Assembly: GCA_003135575.1 (NCBI GenBank)
Contig: PLCG01000042.1
Location: 21,227 to 37,493, forward strand
Length of the DNA stretch: 16,267 bases
Origin: Nitrososphaerota archaeon
Lineage (GTDB): Archaea; Thermoproteota; Nitrososphaeria; Nitrososphaerales; Gagatemarchaeaceae
Direction of reading: 5' to 3'
The notes below the pieces were generated by a model, which ran no database searches, was not told where the DNA came from, and worked only from the letters and a program-made list of their open reading frames with translations. Position numbers and translations under genes: made by a program. The stretch's first letter is position 1; every line of letters begins with the position of its first letter. Below are positions 12,311-16,267 of the stretch, in pieces.

Positions 12311-12610
12311 GTGAGTACACGGGACGAGGAAGAGGGCTTCGACGACATCGTTGCAGAGCTCGACCGCGAAGAGGCGCGGGTTAAGGTCAGGATGGAGATG
12401 CGGAGATTCAGAAAACCCACCACCATCATCGAAGGCCTGAAGATGAACGAGAAGGATTTGCTTGAGCTCGGGACGAAGATGAAGAAGATGCTAGCCACAG
12501 GCGGGACCGTGAAGGACGGCATCGTCCTGCTACAGGGCGACCACCGGGACAGGGTCGTCGAGATTCTTGTGAAGCGCGGATTCTCCGAAGCATCAATCGA
12601 AGTAATCTAG
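12311..12610 (+). CDS. Translation initiation factor aIF1 (SUI1/eIF1 family)
   Basis: The 99-residue protein has the SUI1 pattern: a charged N-terminus, KVRMEMRRFRKPTTIIEGL (family: R-R-x-x-K-x-x-T-x-(I/V)-x-G), then LLELGTKMKKMLATGGTVKDG (the conserved K-K-x-C/L-A-x-GG-x-(V/I)-K region), and IVLLQGDHRDRVVEILVKRGF. It binds the small ribosomal subunit and monitors start-codon selection. The start is GTG 12311; an ATG 11 bp upstream is out of frame and closed by a stop. The mRNA is probably leaderless. The N-terminal extension of about 20 acidic residues (DEEEGFDDIVAELDREEAR) is usual in the archaeal proteins. This is a stable housekeeping gene next to the mobile cassette. Confidence 0.93.
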   Translation: MSTRDEEEGFDDIVAELDREEARVKVRMEMRRFRKPTTIIEGLKMNEKDLLELGTKMKKMLATGGTVKDGIVLLQGDHRDRVVEILVKRGFSEASIEVI

Positions 12611-12647
12611 AGCCGCAACATCCTCTGCGGGATTCGCTCGGTCGAGG

Positions 12648-12893
12648 TCAGGGCGCCACGACGGGTGGTGGTGGAGGGGGTGGTGCCGCTGGGAACAAGA
12701 GGTCGTAGACCACGATGATGACTATGACCGCGATTATCCCGAGGATGATGAGGTAGGAGGACCGTCTGTACCAGACCGGCGTGACGTCTTCCTTGCGGAA
12801 CCGTTCGTCCACGTCCACGAGCCTCGTCGGGCGCGCAATCGATATATGTCTTGTCCGGACGTTTTCGGGGCGACTCGGTCTTTCCAGACTCAT
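12648..12893 (-). CDS. Small single-pass membrane protein with proline tail
   Basis: The 81-residue product has a basic N-terminal half (RPSRPENVRTRHISIARPTR, DERFRKEDVTP), one clear membrane helix at about residues 47-67 (YLIILGIIAVIVIIVVYDLLF) and a tail of about seven prolines ending VVAP. By the positive-inside rule the N-terminus is cytoplasmic and the proline tail outside. No family is recognised. The overall charge and helix pattern argue for a real gene, although it is short and its promoter is unclear. It is convergent with aIF1 (37 bp apart) and divergent from the TauE gene (38 bp). Confidence 0.55.
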   Translation of the reverse strand: MSLERPSRPENVRTRHISIARPTRLVDVDERFRKEDVTPVWYRRSSYLIILGIIAVIVIIVVYDLLFPAAPPPPPPPVVAP

Positions 12894-12903
12894 GCTTATC
12901 TAC
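12894..12903 (+). promoter_or_regulatory. TATA-like box of the TauE/SafE gene
   Basis: GCTTATCTAC lies about 33 nt before GTG 12932. It resembles the CTTATCTAAT and CTTAACTAAT boxes at 9806 and 8206. Confidence 0.4.
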
Positions 12904-12931
12904 GGTAACGGCAACTCTAGATTGACCCCTC

Positions 12932-13798
12932 GTGATCGGGATTGACGAATACATCCTCCTGATGTTCCTCGTCGCAATCGTCGCAGGGCTCGTCGGGTCG
13001 ATGGTCGGGGTGGGGGGCGGCATCCTCGTCGTCCCAGCGCTGACCATAGGGTTCGGCGTCCCGATAGAATACGCGATAGGCGCCAGCATCATCTCGACGA
13101 TCGCGACGTCGAGCGGGTCGGCCTCGGCGTACGTGAGAGACAGGATAACCAACCTTAGGATCGGGATGTTCCTGGAGATAGCCTCGGTGCTGGGTTCCAT
13201 CGTGGGCGTCATCGGCACCCTCTATTTCGTAAGGAGCGGTCTGAGCTGGATAATATTCGTCGTCTTTGGCCTGGTGCTCTTCTTCTCGGCCTACAACGTC
13301 GTCCAGAGTGCGAGGATCGAACGGAGGGGAGAGTCGACGATCAACACGAAGCCCGACAAGCTGGCGGAGCGCCTCAACCTTCGGGGCGAATACCAAGACA
13401 AGTCCCTCCAATCGACGATAAGCTACGTCGCGACTCGTGTCCCTGCCGGGTTCGTCGTCATCTTCTTCGCGGGGGCGCTCTCAGGTCTTTTGGGCGTGGG
13501 AGGAGGGGTGTTGAAGGTCCTCGGGATGGACACGATCATGCGCCTGCCGTTCAAGGTCTCCACGACGACGAGCAACTTCATGATAGGCGTGACCGCCACC
13601 GCGAGCACGGGAATCCTGTATGTGAGCGGGTACATCAACGTGATACTCGTTGCGCCTGTCGCTCTGGGAGTCGTGGTAGGCTCGCTCGCCGGCGCGAAGG
13701 TCTTCGGGCGCTCGAAGCCGGCGTCGCTCCGAGTCCTCTTCATTTTGGTCGTGCTGGCGTTCGGCGCCGAGATGATATGGATGGGGATCTCACACTGA
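12932..13798 (+). CDS. TauE/SafE-family permease
   Basis: The 288-residue membrane protein has two similar halves. Each starts with a glycine-rich helix pair: GLVGSMVGVGGGILVVPAL (about residues 19-37) and GALSGLLGVGGGVLKVLGM (about 182-200). These are separated by a charged cytoplasmic linker (ESTINTKPDKLAERLNLRGEYQDK). This duplicated G-x-G-GGG pattern with about eight helices is diagnostic of the TauE/SafE (DUF81) family, which moves organic or inorganic sulfur anions such as sulfite or sulfoacetate; other anions are possible. The start is GTG 12932, probably leaderless. Its last 22 bp overlap the DUF1634 gene, a common partner, so the two probably form a complex. Confidence 0.9.
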   Translation: MIGIDEYILLMFLVAIVAGLVGSMVGVGGGILVVPALTIGFGVPIEYAIGASIISTIATSSGSASAYVRDRITNLRIGMFLEIASVLGSIVGVIGTLYFVRSGLSWIIFVVFGLVLFFSAYNVVQSARIERRGESTINTKPDKLAERLNLRGEYQDKSLQSTISYVATRVPAGFVVIFFAGALSGLLGVGGGVLKVLGMDTIMRLPFKVSTTTSNFMIGVTATASTGILYVSGYINVILVAPVALGVVVGSLAGAKVFGRSKPASLRVLFILVVLAFGAEMIWMGISH

Positions 13799-14193
13799 GC
13801 CCGCAAGAGCAGCGCCCGGAGCTCAACGACGCGATCAGCAAAGTCCTGAGATACGGGGTCGTCCTCAGCTCGCTGGTCTTGGCAGCGGGCCTTGGACTGA
13901 TGCTGCTGGCCCCTCCTCCGGGCGCGCCCGCGTCCCTGCAAGGCACGCTTGCCACGAACTTCGGAGGTCCGACCCTGAGCCCTTCGGCGCTCGTGAGCGG
14001 CATCGCCGTGGGAAACCCGATCAGCATCCTACAGCTCGGCACCGTAATCCTCTTTGCGACACCAATCGTCCGAGTCGCCGCTTCAATCGTCCTCTTCCTC
14101 AAGGAGAGGGACATGCTGTATGCAGGTATCACCACGCTGGTGCTAGCCATGCTCCTCCTCGCGATCTTCGTCCTCGGCCCCTTGCTTGCCTGA
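13777..14193 (+). CDS. DUF1634 membrane protein, TauE/SafE partner
   Basis: The 138-residue protein has three membrane helices: about residues 27-45 (VVLSSLVLAAGLGLMLLA), 82-107 (PISILQLGTVILFATPIVRVAASIVLF) and 114-137. The RYGV-(x)-LS start and the QLG-x-LILFATP-x-RVA pattern before the second helix fit DUF1634. This family is regularly encoded directly after TauE/SafE permeases and is thought to be an accessory subunit. ATG 13777 overlaps the permease by 22 bp, so translation is probably coupled. The exact biochemical role is not known. Confidence 0.85.
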   Translation: MDGDLTLSPQEQRPELNDAISKVLRYGVVLSSLVLAAGLGLMLLAPPPGAPASLQGTLATNFGGPTLSPSALVSGIAVGNPISILQLGTVILFATPIVRVAASIVLFLKERDMLYAGITTLVLAMLLLAIFVLGPLLA

Positions 14194-14275
14194 CGTTCAG
14201 GCCAGAGCGAGGGGAGCTCGGGTCGCTCCATAGCGACGAGAAGCGCGCCTACGATAGAGGAATGCACCAATTTGA

Positions 14276-14283
14276 TTATTAAA
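14276..14283 (+). promoter_or_regulatory. TATA-like box of the HtrA-like protease
   Basis: TTATTAAA lies about 42 nt before ATG 14322, giving a leader of about 15 nt. The 128-bp gap 14194-14321 shows nothing else clear. Confidence 0.45.
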
Positions 14284-14321
14284 CTGCGAGTTCAGGCATT
14301 TTCGTAAGTGATAATGGTCAA

Positions 14322-15551
14322 ATGATGGATTATCCGTCTCGAAGAATGAGTGCCGCAAGCGTCGCGGTCATCATCGTCCTGTTGATAGTCGCTGCGGGCA
14401 TCGGCGCGGGAGCTTCATATTATTTCGTCGGAGGAAAAACGGTCTCGGCGGCGACGAACACCGTCACCACCACGTCTACCTCGACGACGACCGTCAACGG
14501 CGGCTCGCCAGTTTCGGGTGGGCAGACCCCCGTGGCGATTGACGGCGTTCAGATCTATAACAACGCCAACGAGAGCGTGGTCACCGTAGATGGTTTCATC
14601 TTGGCGACCGTCAACTCGGCCTTCGGACAACTGACACAGACCGGCGAGGTGCTCGGGTCAGGCTTCATCATGAACTACAACAACGCGAACTACGTCGTCA
14701 CCAACTTCCACGTCGTCGACGGCGCAAAGAACATGACCGTCATATTCTGGAACGGGAACGCCTATCCCGCCACGGTGGTGGGCACCGACAGCTACAGCGA
14801 CCTTGCGATCGTCAAGGTCCCCAGCGCCCCGGCTTCAGAGTTCCATCCGCTTACGCTCTCTTCGTCCTCGGCAGTCCGCGTGGGCGACCCGGTCGCCGCG
14901 ATCGGCAACCCGTTCGGGCTCTCTGGATCGTTGACCATAGGGGTCGTAAGCCAGCTCGGCAGGACCATCACCGAGACGACTGCCGGGAACTACTCGATCG
15001 CGGACGTGCTCCAGTTCAGCGCGCCCATCAACCCGGGTAACTCCGGCGGGCCGCTCTTCAACGCCAACGGCCAAGTCATCGGACTCACCACTGCCACCGT
15101 GAACGGCTCTCAGGGAGTCGGGTTTGCCATCCCCTCGGACACGGTGTTGAGGGAGAGGACATCGTTGATCGCTAACGCAAGCTACAGCATGCACCCATAT
15201 CTCGGCATAGGGACGGCCGACATGTTCTACTGGCTAGCGCAGGCCAACGGGAACAACGTGACCTACGGGGTTCTCATTGAGAACGTGGTTGCAGGAGGAC
15301 CAGCCTCCAAGGCAGGCATTCAGGCGGGCTCAAAGCAAGTCAGCGTGGAAGGGTCGATATACCTCGTCGGGGGAGATGTGATAGTGTCGATCAACAACAC
15401 GCGAATCGTCAACCATGACGCGTTGGCCTCTTACCTCGAACAGAACGCGGTCGCTGGGCACAATCTGAGCGTCGGGATAATGAGGGGAACGACGCTAAAG
15501 ACGGTCATTGTCACCGTCGGCGCGAGGCCTGCAATCACCAGCGCCGCGTAG
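14322..15551 (+). CDS. HtrA/DegP-like membrane-anchored serine protease with PDZ domain
   Basis: The 409-residue protein has an N-terminal membrane helix (residues about 12-35, AASVAVIIVLLIVAAGIGAG). A Thr/Ser-rich linker (41-68) follows, probably glycosylated outside the cell. The trypsin-like domain has the triad H130 (TNFHVVDG), D160 (SYSDLAIV) and S241 (NPGNSGGPL), followed by GVGFAIPSD. One PDZ-like domain occupies about 290-400 (HPYLGIG, VLIENVVAGGPASKAGI, GGDVIVSINN). It would degrade or refold damaged proteins at the outer membrane face. ATG 14325 and 14346 are alternative starts. It stands alone with its own TATA box and ends at a palindrome. The call is secure; the substrates are unknown. 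Confidence 0.93.
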   Translation: MMDYPSRRMSAASVAVIIVLLIVAAGIGAGASYYFVGGKTVSAATNTVTTTSTSTTTVNGGSPVSGGQTPVAIDGVQIYNNANESVVTVDGFILATVNSAFGQLTQTGEVLGSGFIMNYNNANYVVTNFHVVDGAKNMTVIFWNGNAYPATVVGTDSYSDLAIVKVPSAPASEFHPLTLSSSSAVRVGDPVAAIGNPFGLSGSLTIGVVSQLGRTITETTAGNYSIADVLQFSAPINPGNSGGPLFNANGQVIGLTTATVNGSQGVGFAIPSDTVLRERTSLIANASYSMHPYLGIGTADMFYWLAQANGNNVTYGVLIENVVAGGPASKAGIQAGSKQVSVEGSIYLVGGDVIVSINNTRIVNHDALASYLEQNAVAGHNLSVGIMRGTTLKTVIVTVGARPAITSAA

Positions 15552-15564
15552 CCCGTTAACGGGC
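15551..15564. terminator. Palindrome between convergent genes
   Basis: GCCCGTTAACGGGC is a perfect 14-bp palindrome that begins at the last base of the HtrA stop and ends 6 bp before the stop of the convergent gene. It probably acts as a bidirectional transcription end; no flanking T run is seen, so protein binding is also possible. Confidence 0.45.
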
Positions 15565-15570
15565 TGGAGC

Positions 15571-16267
15571 TCACCCGGTCGTGAGTCCCACTAGAACTGG
15601 ATGGGCTCGCTGCATGATCCGCTCCGAAGGCGCAGCCGTCCGTAGTTCCTCGGGTGTCGTGACGACGCCGATCTCCTGAAGCGCGGCAATCTCATCGGTC
15701 AGGTCCGAGTCGCCCTCCAATAGCGCATCCTGGACGGCTCCGATCGTGTAGGCCAGGGCGTACAGCCTCTCCACCATGCCGCGGCCCAGCTTCTTCTCGG
15801 AGCGGTCTAGAGAGGAGGTCATCTTCTCAAGAGACACGGCAAGCTGCGCGGAGTAGTTCGAATGGACCGCTTCGAGCGGCTCCCTCGTGTCGTCGGCGGG
15901 CCACATCGACTCGGCGCCCATGAGCGCCTCTCGAGGATTGACCTTGACCTTGGAAAGGAATGCCATCGCGACCTCCCGTGCCTCCATGAACTCGCGAACA
16001 GCCGCCTCGGCTTCCGAGACGGTCTTCCCGGCTTCTCGCTCCCTTGCGGGTCTCCGGAGAATGTCAGCTATCTCTCCTGCCCTAGAGGGCGACTCAAGCG
16101 TTACGGAGAGCTCTGAGATCCTCAGTAGGGGACCGTCGACCAACACCTCGGCGGTCGGCTCAAGGCGGAACCTTGCGATGGTCACCTGCTCCTTCTTCTT
16201 TCGCCCGGTCCACTGCCTGAGCTCGAGCTCGTTCTTCCCCTCGTCGATCAATAGCACACCGTCAGCG
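15571..16267 (-). CDS. Conserved-looking protein of unknown function, 5' end cut
   Basis: The frame stays open to the window edge (A-D-G-V-L-L-I-D-E), so the start probably lies outside; GTG 16257 is an internal alternative. About 231 residues are visible. The N-terminal 50 look like beta strands (VTIARFRLEPTAEVLVDG, PLLRISELSVTLE). The rest is mainly charged helices, with AEAAVREFMEAREVAMAFLSKV and SLEKMTSSLDRSEKKL as coiled-coil or helical-bundle candidates. No catalytic motif, membrane helix or signal peptide is seen. I do not recognise the family. It is convergent with the protease gene and has normal composition for the window. Confidence 0.65.
   Translation of the reverse strand, partial: ADGVLLIDEGKNELELRQWTGRKKKEQVTIARFRLEPTAEVLVDGPLLRISELSVTLESPSRAGEIADILRRPAREREAGKTVSEAEAAVREFMEAREVAMAFLSKVKVNPREALMGAESMWPADDTREPLEAVHSNYSAQLAVSLEKMTSSLDRSEKKLGRGMVERLYALAYTIGAVQDALLEGDSDLTDEIAALQEIGVVTTPEELRTAAPSERIMQRAHPVLVGLTTG

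Noticed and set aside
12607..13218. Minus-strand open frame of 203 codons.
   Set aside because: Overlaps the small membrane protein in another frame and lies opposite the TauE gene; composition is shadow-like.
1..16267. CRISPR arrays, rRNA genes or long tandem repeats.
   Set aside because: No regularly spaced repeats, and no rRNA-like sequence was seen on either strand.

Overview
The window looks archaeal. It has two tRNA genes interrupted by small bulge-helix-bulge introns, including introns at a non-canonical D-loop position. It also has an aIF1 (SUI1) gene and many start codons lying 25-35 nt downstream of TATA-like boxes, with no bacterial -35/-10 pattern. Most genes are GC-rich. The tRNA introns and gene content suggest a TACK-type lineage, perhaps a non-ammonia-oxidising relative of Nitrososphaeria/Thaumarchaeota, but that placement is inference.

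Layout. 1-520 (+) is the 3' end of a solute-binding protein gene. 533-5530 (-) is a tight five-gene unit, in transcription order: two solute-binding-fold proteins without signal peptides (THI5/NMT1/SsuA type), a TrpB2-like PLP enzyme, a tryptophan 2,3-dioxygenase and a metallo-beta-lactamase-fold hydrolase. It looks like a tryptophan- or indole-related pathway, and two of its enzymes have changes at normally conserved positions. 5646-6074 (-) is an AT-richer HNH endonuclease gene, divergent from tRNA-Asn(GUU) at 6178-6299. 6371-8156 (+) holds a nucleotidyltransferase-fold protein and a SAM methyltransferase with a C-terminal zinc-ribbon-like tail. 8236-8646 (+) is a nucleoside deoxyribosyltransferase-like protein. 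8682-9785 (-) is a FUSC-family membrane protein and 9836-10276 (+) an NTF2/SnoaL-like protein, the two divergent around one shared AT-rich box. 10299-11045 (-) is a class I glutamine amidotransferase-like protein. 11148-11261 (-) is a CAU-anticodon tRNA gene with two introns. 11370-12140 (+) is a PD-(D/E)XK-like nuclease gene, followed by a second copy of the tRNA's first exon and promoter. 12311-12610 is aIF1, 12648-12893 (-) a small membrane protein, 12932-14193 a TauE/SafE permease with its DUF1634 partner, 14322-15551 a secreted/anchored HtrA protease, and 15571-16267 (-) a partial gene of unknown function. No gene-free stretch exceeds about 300 bases.

Main point of interest. The CAU tRNA gene carries a D-loop intron that closely resembles, and occupies the same position as, one in tRNA-Asn 5 kb away. 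Upstream of the CAU tRNA is a nuclease gene. Beyond it lies a duplicate of the tRNA promoter and first exon that stops at the intron's 5' splice site. The simplest reading is a cassette of about 0.9 kb (nuclease gene, new promoter, new exon 1, intron) inserted at the intron insertion site, rebuilding the tRNA as it entered. The tRNA-Asn gene has an unrelated HNH nuclease gene in the same divergent arrangement. Together these suggest nuclease-driven spread of archaeal tRNA introns by cassettes that re-supply the 5' end of the tRNA.
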